Below, piece after piece: positions 7,413 through 13,995 of a stretch of DNA of 31,201 nt. Every line of letters starts with the position of its first letter. Within the stretch, counting starts at the first letter, position 1. The notes under the pieces are model-generated. The model did not search any database. It was not told the origin of the DNA and saw only the letters and a list, made by a program, of their open reading frames with translations. Both the position numbers and the translations under genes were made by a program. The DNA lies in contig CANBRH010000010.1 of NCBI GenBank assembly GCA_947371865.1, forward strand, positions 1-31,201, read 5' to 3'. This DNA is from Actinomycetota bacterium (lineage in GTDB: Bacteria > Actinomycetota > Actinomycetes > Nanopelagicales > Nanopelagicaceae).

Positions 7413-8443
7413 TTCATCAAGTTTCTTGCTCTATTTATCAGCACGGTGACTGCACTTCCAAAATCTGCGAAGGCGGGATTGGTAGTTTGCCCTAATCGAT
7501 ACCGAATCCAGATTTGTTGAATGATGACGCTTAAACGAAAGAGGCCAAAAACTTCATAAAAGGTGAAGTCGTCACACGTGATGCCTGAAAGTTCAAGATA
7601 ACTTTCGACAATATCTTTTCTTGTTGGCATTCCCGGTGCATTGCTGGGTTGTCGACGAAGATTGGTAAATTCGACTGGATCATCTGCATTAATCCAGTAA
7701 GCAAGGCTGGAGCCCAGATCCATTAAAGGATCGCCAACTGTTGCTAACTCCCAATCGAGCACTCCGACTAATCTGGATTCACTGAGGTCAAGTACCAAAT
7801 TGTCTAATCGCCAATCGCCATGAATAACGCATTGTTTTACGTCTAGTGGCTGGTGTTGCTCTAACCATTTCATCACATCCTCACCATCGGGCACATCATC
7901 CGTAAGAGCGGCTCGATACCGTTTACTCCAGCCTTCTATCTGTCGTTTGACGTAGCCGTCACCCTTATTGAGGGAGTCAAGAATTGACGCATCAACTGAA
8001 TGCAGGTCCACCCAACCTTGGATCATCGAAATGCCAATGGCGCGGGCCTGTTCGGTTGAGAGAGAGATGCCTTCTGGCAAATCTCTGCGCAAGATCGTCC
8101 CTCGAATCCGTTCCATGACATAGAAATCGGAATCCATGATTGCTTGATCGTCGCTGAATCCAATGATGCGCGGGACAAAGGGAAAGTGGGGTCGCAACTC
8201 ATTCTGGATTAAAACTTCGCGGCGCATGTCATGAGCGGAGGCTGCCTTTACACCGAAAGGAGGTCGGCGAAGTACTAATTCGCGATCCGGATACTCCAAT
8301 AGATAAGTGAGATTGGATGCTCCGGCTCGAAATTGCATAACTTTCGGTGCGGATGACAATTTAGGAATTAGCTTTTTAAGCCAACCGTGAAGTACCTCAA
8401 TGTCAAAAGAGTCCTCGCCGCGAACTTCCGTTAGATCGTTCAA
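7409..8443 (-). CDS. APH-family kinase (ACAD10/11 N-domain / LvaA-like phosphotransferase)
   Basis: A 344-residue protein with the aminoglycoside-phosphotransferase kinase fold. It shows a nucleotide-binding N-lobe (QFRAGASNLTYLLEY, LVLRRPPFG), the catalytic loop HGDWRLDN (208–215, D210 as base) and the metal-binding LDWELATVGDP (D230, E232). PLMDLG and the RRPP motif are typical of the branch fused to acyl-CoA dehydrogenases in ACAD10/11, and of LvaA, which phosphorylates 4-hydroxyacyl-CoA in levulinate catabolism. It lies directly after an acyl-CoA dehydrogenase, start and stop overlapping as TTGA, so it starts at TTG 8443. Antibiotic resistance is unlikely given the neighbours. The specific substrate is inferred. 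Confidence 0.88.
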   Translation of the reverse strand: MNDLTEVRGEDSFDIEVLHGWLKKLIPKLSSAPKVMQFRAGASNLTYLLEYPDRELVLRRPPFGVKAASAHDMRREVLIQNELRPHFPFVPRIIGFSDDQAIMDSDFYVMERIRGTILRRDLPEGISLSTEQARAIGISMIQGWVDLHSVDASILDSLNKGDGYVKRQIEGWSKRYRAALTDDVPDGEDVMKWLEQHQPLDVKQCVIHGDWRLDNLVLDLSESRLVGVLDWELATVGDPLMDLGSSLAYWINADDPVEFTNLRRQPSNAPGMPTRKDIVESYLELSGITCDDFTFYEVFGLFRLSVIIQQIWIRYRLGQTTNPAFADFGSAVTVLINRARNLMK

Positions 8444-9666
8444 TTGTTGGAGGACTTTGCTTTCAATTCCATCCGGGCGATATCTCGGATGTGAACTTCG
8501 TCTGGTCCATCGACAATTCGCAATGATCGAACGCCACTATAGAGAAAGGGCAGAACGGTATCCTGGCTGACCCCAGCACCGCCGTGTACTTGAATGGCAT
8601 GGTCAATCACCGCTTCAGCCATGCGCGGAATTGCCACTTTGATGGCAGCCACCTCTTTACGAGCCGCCTTTGCTCCGACAGTGTCAATCATCCAAGCGCA
8701 CTTAAGGACGAGAAGACGGGCTTGTTCGATAGAAATTCGGGCATCCGCTATCCATTGTTGAATCACGCCCTGGTGGGAGAGTTCCTTTCCGAACGCCGTC
8801 CGCGATTGGGCGCGATCGATCATCAAATCCAAAGCTCGTTCGGCCATCCCAATAGCGCGCATGCAGTGGTGCACACGACCTGGTCCCAGCCGCGCTTGAG
8901 CAATGGCAAATCCCGCACCTTCTTCTCCGATGAGGTTCGAGACAGGAACCCGAACATCCGTAAATGTAATTTCTGCATGGCCGTGCTGATCTTGATAGCC
9001 GAAAATTGAAAGGTTACGTTCGATTTTTACCCCGGCGGTTTCCATTGGTACCAGAACCATTGACTGTTGGTGATATTGATCCGCTTCAGGATTAGTTCTG
9101 CCCATCACGATAAGAATTTTGCACCTGGGATCCATCGCCCCAGTGGTCCACCATTTGCGACCATTGATAACGTACTCGTTACTTTCACGCTGAAAAGAAG
9201 TTTGAATATTGCGCGCATCGCTCGAAGCAACATCTGGCTCGGTCATTGCAAAGCCCGACCTAATTTCGCCTTCGAGCAAAGGTTCCAACCATTGCTGTTG
9301 CTGCGCTGCATTGCCAAACATTTCTAGCACTTCCATGTTTCCAGTGTCGGGCGCAGAGCAGTTAAAAACTTCTGGAGCAATTTCAGGTGACCAGCCAGTT
9401 ATCTCAGCCAAAGTCGCGTAATCGGTAACGCAGAGGCCATGCGCCGGATGATGGCTATTTGGAAGAAAGAGATTCCATAATCCTTGTGACTTTGCCTTTG
9501 ACTTTAACTCCGCGATTATTTCCGGGGAGTGGTGGGGCTTACCTGAGGCAATCAGTGCTTCTCGCTGGCTTTGGTAAACACTTTCCGCCGGAAGCACTTC
9601 GGATTTCATGAATTCCTTGAGGCGTTCAGAATATTCTTGCGTTTTTAGGCTTAAGTTGAACTCCAT
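8440..9666 (-). CDS. Acyl-CoA dehydrogenase (ACAD10/11- or LvaC-like)
   Basis: A 408-residue flavoprotein of the acyl-CoA dehydrogenase family. Signatures are SGFAMTEPDVASSDARNIQ (FAD/acyl contact), GRKWWTTGAMDPRC, RTAFGKELSHQGVIQQWIAD, and QVHGGAGVSQDTVLPFLYSG followed by VDGPDEVHIRDIAR, the form typical of the ACAD10/11 branch. These enzymes oxidise acyl-CoA at C2–C3; in the ACAD10/11 and LvaC branch they act with a kinase to remove a 4-hydroxyl as phosphate. It is the first gene of the operon with kinase and dehydrogenase. ATG 9666 is preceded 6 nt upstream by TAGGTT. The divergent SDR starts 44 nt away. Confidence 0.92.
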   Translation of the reverse strand: MEFNLSLKTQEYSERLKEFMKSEVLPAESVYQSQREALIASGKPHHSPEIIAELKSKAKSQGLWNLFLPNSHHPAHGLCVTDYATLAEITGWSPEIAPEVFNCSAPDTGNMEVLEMFGNAAQQQQWLEPLLEGEIRSGFAMTEPDVASSDARNIQTSFQRESNEYVINGRKWWTTGAMDPRCKILIVMGRTNPEADQYHQQSMVLVPMETAGVKIERNLSIFGYQDQHGHAEITFTDVRVPVSNLIGEEGAGFAIAQARLGPGRVHHCMRAIGMAERALDLMIDRAQSRTAFGKELSHQGVIQQWIADARISIEQARLLVLKCAWMIDTVGAKAARKEVAAIKVAIPRMAEAVIDHAIQVHGGAGVSQDTVLPFLYSGVRSLRIVDGPDEVHIRDIARMELKAKSSNN

Positions 9667-9672
9667 CTCTGT

Positions 9673-9678
9673 AACCTA
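9673..9678 (-). promoter_or_regulatory. Putative -10 element (leaderless) of the ACAD operon
   Basis: TAGGTT on the minus strand, 6 nt before ATG 9666. The same bases read TAACCT starting at 9672 on the plus strand, a possible -10 for the divergent SDR gene, so the two promoters may overlap. Confidence 0.5.
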
Positions 9679-9709
9679 CTAGCAGTGTTTGCAAAAGAGG
9701 AGAGTTTTT

Positions 9710-10471
9710 ATGGGAGTTCTCGATCGCTTCAAACTCGATGGCAGAGTTGCAGTTGTCACGGGTGCCTCATCGGGGTTAGGTGTTGCCTTCGCACAAGCAC
9801 TCGCAGAAGCCGGCGCCGATTTGGTCCTTGGCGCGCGACGTGATGACCGCCTTGCAGAAACTGGAGCGTTGGTGACATGTGCCGGCCGAAAGTGGGTCTC
9901 GCTGAAAACCGATGTGACTAAGCCCGAAGATTGTGCAGCGTTGATTGCGCTGGCGATAGAAACATTTGGACGCGTGGATATTCTCGTAAACAATGCTGGT
10001 GTTGGAACTGCGATTCCCTCGACTCGTGAAACTCCCGAAGAATTTCGTTCGGTTTTGGAAACTAATCTGATGGGTAGTTACTGGATGGCCCAGGAGTTTG
10101 CTCGCCACAACGTTGGCGGTGGATCGATCGTAAATATTTCCAGCGTTCTGGGAATGCGTACCGGGGGGTTGCCCCAAGCAGCGTATTCATCTAGCAAGGC
10201 CGCGATCATTGGTCTAACTCGCGATCTCGCTGCGCAGTGGAGTTCTAGAAAAGGAATTCGCGTGAATGCTTTGGCCCCTGGATTCTTTCCTTCAGAGATG
10301 TCGGATCAATTGCCCAAGGAAACTATTGCCGCAGTAAAGATGCTGACACCGGCAGGGAGATTAGGGGACCCGATGGAATTAGCGGCTACGTTAGTTTGGT
10401 TAGTCAGCGATGCCGCAAGCTATGTAACCGGAACGACCATTCCGGTTGATGGTGGTTTCGTCAGTCCCTAG
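9710..10471 (+). CDS. Short-chain dehydrogenase/reductase (SDR)
   Basis: A 253-residue classical SDR. The NAD(P) glycine motif is TGASSGLG (17–24), followed by NNAG in DILVNNAGVG, the catalytic serine in NISSVLG and YSSSK with Y159 and K163. The C-terminal SYVTGTTIPVDGGF is standard. It oxidises or reduces a hydroxy/keto group with NAD(P). In contrast to most starts here it has a clear Shine-Dalgarno, AGAGGAG (9696–9702), 7 nt before ATG 9710; an in-frame TTG at 9689 is rejected. Divergence from the ACAD–kinase operon suggests a shared pathway; an SDR (LvaD) accompanies LvaA/LvaC in the levulinate pathway. Confidence 0.92.
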   Translation: MGVLDRFKLDGRVAVVTGASSGLGVAFAQALAEAGADLVLGARRDDRLAETGALVTCAGRKWVSLKTDVTKPEDCAALIALAIETFGRVDILVNNAGVGTAIPSTRETPEEFRSVLETNLMGSYWMAQEFARHNVGGGSIVNISSVLGMRTGGLPQAAYSSSKAAIIGLTRDLAAQWSSRKGIRVNALAPGFFPSEMSDQLPKETIAAVKMLTPAGRLGDPMELAATLVWLVSDAASYVTGTTIPVDGGFVSP

Positions 10472-10481
10472 TTTTAGCCTT

Positions 10482-10531
10482 TGGTGGACGATACTTTTGC
10501 GCCACATAACCGCGTTATGGTGGACGATACT
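10482..10531. repeat. 14-bp direct repeat of the tRNA-Val 3' end with enclosed palindrome
   Basis: TGGTGGACGATACT occurs at 10482–10495 and again at 10518–10531, where it is the 3' end of tRNA-Val (acceptor strand, discriminator and CCA). Between the copies lies CATAAC-CGC-GTTATG (10505–10519), a perfect 6-bp-arm inverted repeat that slightly overlaps the second copy. Duplicated tRNA 3' ends are the usual scar of site-specific integration, but no integrase lies nearby. Confidence 0.7.
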
Positions 10532-10592
10532 GGGATCGAACCAGTGACCCCCACAATGTCAATGTGGTGCTCTACCGCTGAGCCAATCGTCC
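10518..10592 (-). tRNA. tRNA-Val (GAC), CCA encoded
   Basis: The minus strand folds as a cloverleaf: acceptor GGACGAT/ATCGTCC, D-arm GCTC-AGCGGTA-GAGC, anticodon arm CCACA-TTGACAT-TGTGG with anticodon GAC, and T-arm ACTGG-TTCGATC-CCAGT. The discriminator A (10521) is followed by an encoded CCA (10520–10518). The body is 72 nt. It reads valine codons GUC/GUU. Confidence 0.96.
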
Positions 10593-10605
10593 TTAGGTCT
10601 GGCGA

Positions 10606-10636
10606 ACTATACCCGCAAACTATTGCGCTCTGCCAA
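10606..10636 (-). promoter_or_regulatory. Putative tRNA-Val promoter
   Basis: On the minus strand TTGGCA (10636–10631) and TATAGT (10611–10606) are separated by 19 nt and lie just upstream of the tRNA. They overlap the 3' end of the cupin gene, suggesting tRNA-Val can be transcribed independently. Confidence 0.45.
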
Positions 10637-10967
10637 AATCATCTTCTTTGCGCTCAATATCTGCCTCATCGAAGGAAATTCCAGTTTGGACTTCGATAAA
10701 AAGCAATCTATCAACGCCGGGATTTGCAACGCGGTGCCACGTTTCAGCAGGGAATTGAATAGATTGCCCGGGCGAGAGAATAGATACAACGTCGTTGATA
10801 GTGACTTCTGCAGTCCCTTCGACAATGAACCAATGTTCGGCACGGTACTGATGCTTTTGGTAGGAAAGCCGCTTGCCCGGATCGACAATAATGGATTTCA
10901 CTTTATGAAGAGAGGACTCCTGTAAGACTTCGTAGCTGCCCCAAGGACGCTGCGATGTTTCAGACAT
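10620..10967 (-). CDS. Cupin protein, mannose-6-phosphate isomerase type II C-terminal-like
   Basis: A 115-residue single cupin. The start SETSQRPWGSYEVL and the core KHQYRAEHWFIVEGTAEV, GQSIQFPAETWHRVANPG and TGISFDEADIERKEDDFGR match the C-terminal isomerase domain of type II phosphomannose isomerase/GDP-mannose pyrophosphorylase, here without the nucleotidyltransferase. The likely metal ligands are the histidines and glutamate in KHQYRAEHW and the histidine in WHRV. It probably isomerises a sugar phosphate such as mannose-6-P/fructose-6-P, or binds sugar. ATG 10967 has TAAGAT 6 nt upstream. It follows the ROK kinase by 30 nt on the same strand, which fits hexose phosphorylation and isomerisation. 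Confidence 0.85.
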   Translation of the reverse strand: MSETSQRPWGSYEVLQESSLHKVKSIIVDPGKRLSYQKHQYRAEHWFIVEGTAEVTINDVVSILSPGQSIQFPAETWHRVANPGVDRLLFIEVQTGISFDEADIERKEDDFGRAQ

Positions 10968-10973
10968 GGGAGC

Positions 10974-10979
10974 ATCTTA
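10974..10979 (-). promoter_or_regulatory. Putative -10 element (leaderless) of the cupin gene
   Basis: TAAGAT on the minus strand, 6 nt before ATG 10967, in the 30-nt gap after the ROK gene. Confidence 0.5.
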
Positions 10980-10997
10980 TTGCATGGAAAATCAGGA

Positions 10998-11906
10998 TTA
11001 TTGCGTTTTTGCGCTGAGCGCAGCCCCGAGGAGCCCCGCATCTTTCTCAAGTTTCGCCGGCACCACGATTGGTTCACGAGCAAGCGTCATATGGGTGTAT
11101 TCATTTCTCAGGTGCTGGCGCAGAGGCTTCCAGAAAATCTCTCCTGCGAAGGAAACTCCGCCGCCGATCACTACTGCCGAGATATCCAAGATAGCCAACG
11201 TATTGAGAATTCCGACTGCAAGGCCATGGGTGCCACGCTCGATGGCCGCTAGTGCCAGGACATCACCTGACCGAGCGGATTCGGAAAGGGATTCAAAATT
11301 GGTAGGTCCACTCCAGCCCGACGCTTGTGCGAAGGAGACCATGCTGGGTCCGCTGGAAATACTTTCTACACATCCCAAGCGACCGCATCTGCAAGGTGCA
11401 CCATTGAAATCAATGCTGTGATGACCAAAGAATCCGGCGTTACCAAGTTCGCCATGAAAGATTTCGTCATTGAGAATGAGGCCGCCACCAACTCCGGTCG
11501 AAACAACCATTCCTAACATGTGCTGGAAATCGACACCTGCGCCTATTCGTTTTTCTGCATATGCGACGGCTACTGCATCTTGAAGAAAGGAAACCGGAAC
11601 TCCAGGAAGTATTTCTTGAACAAAAGTAATGAGGTTGAAATCGCGCCAGGTGGGAATATTGACGGGGGAGATAACGCCAGTGGCTCTATCTATGGGACCT
11701 GCGGATGCAATTCCGATTCCCAAAACTTCAAAGCTTGAATTCGAGACAATCCCCAAAATTTCTCGATGAAAATCTCTCGTGAGGTCTGGTGAATCGGAGA
11801 TCAATATTGTTCGGCGATGGATGAACCGAAGATCTTGATCGGCAATCGCAATGGCAATCTTTGTTGCCCCAATATCGATTGCGAGAGTGGCCTTAAAGGT
11901 TTTCAC
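10998..11906 (-). CDS. ROK-family sugar kinase (glucokinase-like)
   Basis: A 302-residue ROK kinase without the DNA-binding domain of ROK repressors, so an enzyme. The N-terminal phosphate motif LAIDIGATKIAIAI (D11 to K16) is followed by the ROK zinc signature: H162/H163 in GHHSIDF and the CRCGRLGC cysteines C172, C174 and C179. GMVVSTGVGGGLI is the ATP-site loop. The catalytic region reads FLQDAVAVAYAE where most members have END-N. The sugar is unknown, glucose or mannose being likely. I chose GTG 11906; longer frames would translate tRNA-Cys. A CATACT element abuts the tRNA 3' end 6 nt upstream. The gene sits between tRNA-Cys and the cupin. Confidence 0.9.
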   Translation of the reverse strand: MKTFKATLAIDIGATKIAIAIADQDLRFIHRRTILISDSPDLTRDFHREILGIVSNSSFEVLGIGIASAGPIDRATGVISPVNIPTWRDFNLITFVQEILPGVPVSFLQDAVAVAYAEKRIGAGVDFQHMLGMVVSTGVGGGLILNDEIFHGELGNAGFFGHHSIDFNGAPCRCGRLGCVESISSGPSMVSFAQASGWSGPTNFESLSESARSGDVLALAAIERGTHGLAVGILNTLAILDISAVVIGGGVSFAGEIFWKPLRQHLRNEYTHMTLAREPIVVPAKLEKDAGLLGAALSAKTQ

Positions 11907-11912
11907 CGTCAA

Positions 11913-11918
11913 AGTATG
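11913..11918 (-). promoter_or_regulatory. Putative -10 element of the ROK kinase, overlapping the tRNA-Cys CCA
   Basis: CATACT on the minus strand, 6 nt before GTG 11906. Its first two bases belong to the encoded CCA of tRNA-Cys, so any -35 would lie inside the tRNA gene. Read-through from the tRNA promoter is the alternative. Confidence 0.4.
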
Positions 11919-11990
11919 GAGGTGGAGACGGGATTTGAACCCGTGTGGCAGGATTTGCAGTCCTGAGCCTCGCCTCTCGGCCACTCCACC
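11917..11990 (-). tRNA. tRNA-Cys (GCA), CCA encoded
   Basis: Minus-strand cloverleaf: acceptor GGTGGAG/CTCCACC, D-arm GCC…GGC, anticodon arm CAGGA-CTGCAAA-TCCTG with anticodon GCA, and T-arm ACGGG-TTCAAAT-CCCGT. Discriminator T (11920) and encoded CCA follow. The body is 71 nt. Confidence 0.96.
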
Positions 11991-12048
11991 ATGTATTGAT
12001 GTGCAGGGTTTTGGCGACTAGTAAAAGCCCCAAAGCCCCCATAAAGAG
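11991..12048. other. 58-nt spacer between tRNA-Cys and tRNA-Gly
   Basis: No gene. It contains a tandem 8-bp repeat AAAGCCCC (12024–12031 and 12032–12039). No hairpin with a T-tract is visible, so the two tRNAs are probably one transcript. Confidence 0.5.
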
Positions 12049-12121
12049 AGCGGACGACCGGGATCGAACCGGCGACCTGAACCTTGGCAAGGTTCCGCGC
12101 TACCAACTGCGCTACGTCCGC
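12049..12121 (-). tRNA. tRNA-Gly (GCC)
   Basis: Minus-strand cloverleaf of 73 nt: acceptor GCGGACG/CGTCCGC, D-arm GCGC-AGTTGGTA-GCGC, anticodon arm GAACC-TTGCCAA-GGTTC with anticodon GCC, and T-arm GCCGG-TTCGATC-CCGGT. Discriminator T is followed by CTC, so CCA is not encoded, unlike the two neighbouring tRNAs. Confidence 0.96.
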
Positions 12122-12136
12122 GTATTGCGATTGCGA

Positions 12137-12167
12137 AATCTATCCTAAACCTACCCGTCTCGCCCAA
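12137..12167 (-). promoter_or_regulatory. Putative promoter of the tRNA-Gly/Cys cluster
   Basis: On the minus strand TTGGGC (12167–12162) and TAGATT (12142–12137) have 19-nt spacing, about 16 nt upstream of tRNA-Gly. TAGGAT, slightly upstream, is an alternative -10. It diverges from the pabB promoter. Confidence 0.35.
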
Positions 12168-12176
12168 TCCAGCGGG

Positions 12177-12182
12177 TACGGT
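12177..12182 (+). promoter_or_regulatory. Putative -10 element (leaderless) of pabB
   Basis: TACGGT, 7 nt before ATG 12190. Identical hexamer and spacing to the element at 3655–3650 (-). Confidence 0.55.
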
Positions 12183-12189
12183 GGCTCTT

Positions 12190-13197
12190 ATGCCCGGGCA
12201 ACTGCAGGATTCTTCCTTCTGGATGAATGGCCTGCTAGCCAATAATCCGCTAGAAATCAGCCACGATCCAGCCGATTTGGACCGACCCGGCTTTTGGGCG
12301 GTGTTGGCGACCTTTGAAGGGCAATGGACATGTATCCGATTTGGAGAAGTCGTTGCCGCGCCATTTCCACCACATGAGTGGGAGCCTGTGGTGGAGCCGT
12401 GGGTCTCAAATTTTAATCAAGAAAGTTATATCGCTTATGTTGAACGCATTAGGCAAGACATCGCACTAGGCGAGGTGTATCAGGTAAACGCCTGTCGCCT
12501 GTTAAGCGCTAAACACGTGGGCACTCTTGCCGGGCTCTTTGCAGAAATTCAAAGGCAACATCGTGCGCCCTTCGCTGCATATTTCAAAAGTCCAGATATT
12601 GAAATTGCCTCTGCTTCACCGGAGCTCTTTCTCAAAGTCGAAGCACTCGATAACCATCGTTATGCAACGTCAAGTCCGATCAAAGGAACTTCGCGGACGG
12701 CAAATTTCGGACTCAAGGATTCAGCAGAGAACATTATGATCGTTGACTTAATTCGTAATGACCTAAGTCAAATATGCGTGCCCGGTTCCGTGGAAGTCCC
12801 GCGTTTGCTTGCTACGGAAGAACATCCCGGCCTTTTTCATCTGGTTTCCGATGTCAAAGGAAGATTGCAGCCAGATACAGGATGGTCCGCGATCGCCCGG
12901 GCGATGTTGCCTGCCGGTTCTATTAGCGGCGCCCCAAAGTCGTCAGCGCTCAGAATGATTCAAGAAGAGGAATTGGATGCCCGCGGTCCCTACTGTGGGG
13001 TTATCGGCTGGGTTAATGGGAAAGAAGCGCTACTTTCTGTTGGAATTAGATTGTTTTGGAAATCAGATGAGCATCACATTCATTTCGGAACGGGCGCAGG
13101 GATCACTTGGGCAAGTGAGCCTTCAGATGAATGGGCAGAGACTGAATTAAAGGCGGCTCGTCTTGTGGATATTGCCAATGGAAGGATGAGGCCATGA
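12190..13197 (+). CDS. pabB: Aminodeoxychorismate synthase component I
   Basis: A 335-residue chorismate-binding enzyme that aminates chorismate to 4-amino-4-deoxychorismate for folate synthesis. Signature segments are YVERIRQDIALGEVYQVNAC, SPIKGT (162–167), EEHPGLFHLVSDV, GSISGAPK (243–250) and GTGAGITWASEPSDEWAETE. It is shorter than typical TrpE/PabB proteins (about 450 residues); most of the N-terminal lobe is missing, as in compact PabB forms. Adjacency to pabC decides PabB over TrpE or a salicylate/isochorismate synthase. ATG 12190 is favoured over GTG 12181 by the TACGGT element. Its TGA overlaps the pabC ATG. The amidotransferase subunit (PabA/TrpG) is not in the window. Confidence 0.9.
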   Translation: MPGQLQDSSFWMNGLLANNPLEISHDPADLDRPGFWAVLATFEGQWTCIRFGEVVAAPFPPHEWEPVVEPWVSNFNQESYIAYVERIRQDIALGEVYQVNACRLLSAKHVGTLAGLFAEIQRQHRAPFAAYFKSPDIEIASASPELFLKVEALDNHRYATSSPIKGTSRTANFGLKDSAENIMIVDLIRNDLSQICVPGSVEVPRLLATEEHPGLFHLVSDVKGRLQPDTGWSAIARAMLPAGSISGAPKSSALRMIQEEELDARGPYCGVIGWVNGKEALLSVGIRLFWKSDEHHIHFGTGAGITWASEPSDEWAETELKAARLVDIANGRMRP

Positions 13198-13982
13198 GCA
13201 CCGTCTGGTTTAATGGCGAATTTCTTGAAGGTGGAGACGTTTCTCTCTCTGCGTTCGAACATCCTTTTCTCCGCGGGGACGGCGTCTTTGAATCAACCCG
13301 AACGGAAGGTTCACAGATTTTTTTCTTACGCAGACATCTAGAACGTCTTTCACATTCGGCGCAGCTGTTGGAGATGGTCTCTCCAGATATAGAGGCTATG
13401 TCTAGCGCCGCGTTGGAAGTGGCATCTAGTTCTCATATCTCGGGAAATGGTTCGTTGCGAATCACTTCATTTTCAAACGGTGATCGACTCATTACTCATC
13501 GCGAAATTGCTCCGACAAATCTGGCACCAAAACTGGCGATCTACCCCGATCCGCAATTTTCCCAATCTCGAATCCACTCGGCGAAAAGTCTCTCGTATGC
13601 ACGTTCTTCCGCCGCCTTACGATGGGCCGAAAAGCATGGTGCCAACGAGGTAGTTTTTGTAGACGAAGCTGGATTGGCAGTGGAAACGGCGCTGGCAAAT
13701 TTTGTTGCTGAGATCGATGGCGAGTTCGTGACTCCTCCTCTTCCCAGCGGGGGACTGCGAGGCATTACGCGCTCTTTAGCCTTGGAGTGGTTTCCCGAAA
13801 TATCAGAGCGCCACATTACGGTCACTGCCCTGGAAAGAGCGACCGGGATCTTGCTCTTGTCCGGCGTGAGATTCATTCGACCGGCGTTGAGTCTGTGCGG
13901 GCGGATTCTGCAGAATTCCAGTGCCGCTCGGTCCATAGCCTCCGATTTTGAACTCCGTGCCCGAGCCAACCCGAATTATTGA
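13194..13982 (+). CDS. pabC: Aminodeoxychorismate lyase (class IV aminotransferase fold)
   Basis: A 262-residue fold-type IV PLP protein. The N-terminus VWFNGEFLEGG and FLRGDGVFESTR are typical of PabC/IlvE-like proteins. The PLP lysine is probably K131 (AKSLSYARS). GANEVVFVDEAGLAVETALANF contains the conserved glutamate E164, and LPSGGLRGITR follows. PabC releases pyruvate from aminodeoxychorismate to give p-aminobenzoate. The start overlaps the pabB stop as ATGA, implying translational coupling and supporting PabC over D-amino-acid or branched-chain aminotransferase. Confidence 0.88.
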   Translation: MSTVWFNGEFLEGGDVSLSAFEHPFLRGDGVFESTRTEGSQIFFLRRHLERLSHSAQLLEMVSPDIEAMSSAALEVASSSHISGNGSLRITSFSNGDRLITHREIAPTNLAPKLAIYPDPQFSQSRIHSAKSLSYARSSAALRWAEKHGANEVVFVDEAGLAVETALANFVAEIDGEFVTPPLPSGGLRGITRSLALEWFPEISERHITVTALERATGILLLSGVRFIRPALSLCGRILQNSSAARSIASDFELRARANPNY

Positions 13983-13988
13983 TAACCT
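13983..13988 (+). promoter_or_regulatory. Putative -10 element (leaderless) of thrS
   Basis: TAACCT immediately after the pabC stop codon, 7 nt before ATG 13996. It decides the thrS start against the upstream in-frame ATG 13948. Confidence 0.55.
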
Positions 13989-13995
13989 CACGCCT

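Noticed and set aside
7409..8443. Aminoglycoside resistance gene
   Set aside because: The kinase fold is shared, but the coupling to an acyl-CoA dehydrogenase and the RRPP/DWE sequence style point to the metabolic ACAD10/11-type branch.
10501..10520. Hairpin CATAAC-CGC-GTTATG as a rho-independent terminator for tRNA-Val or the SDR gene
   Set aside because: There is no T-tract on either strand after the stem, and it overlaps the tRNA CCA end.
10481..10699. Plus-strand open frame beginning MVDDTFAPHNRVMVDDTGIEPVT
   Set aside because: It reads through the antisense of tRNA-Val and its 3'-end repeat; the VDDTGIEPVT string is a well-known artefact of translating tRNA genes.
11907..11984. N-terminal extension of the ROK kinase
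   Set aside because: The extra codons translate tRNA-Cys; ROK homology starts at GTG 11906.
12024..12039. Tandem AAAGCCCC repeat as part of a CRISPR or regulatory array
   Set aside because: There are only two 8-bp units without spacers; chance or slippage is sufficient.
11945..12148. Small open frames over the tRNA-Cys/tRNA-Gly pair on both strands
   Set aside because: They are translations of the tRNA sequences and have no protein-like features.
13948..13995. Upstream ATG 13948 as thrS start
   Set aside because: It lies inside pabC and adds residues without TGS-domain homology; TAACCT followed by ATG 13996 fits better.
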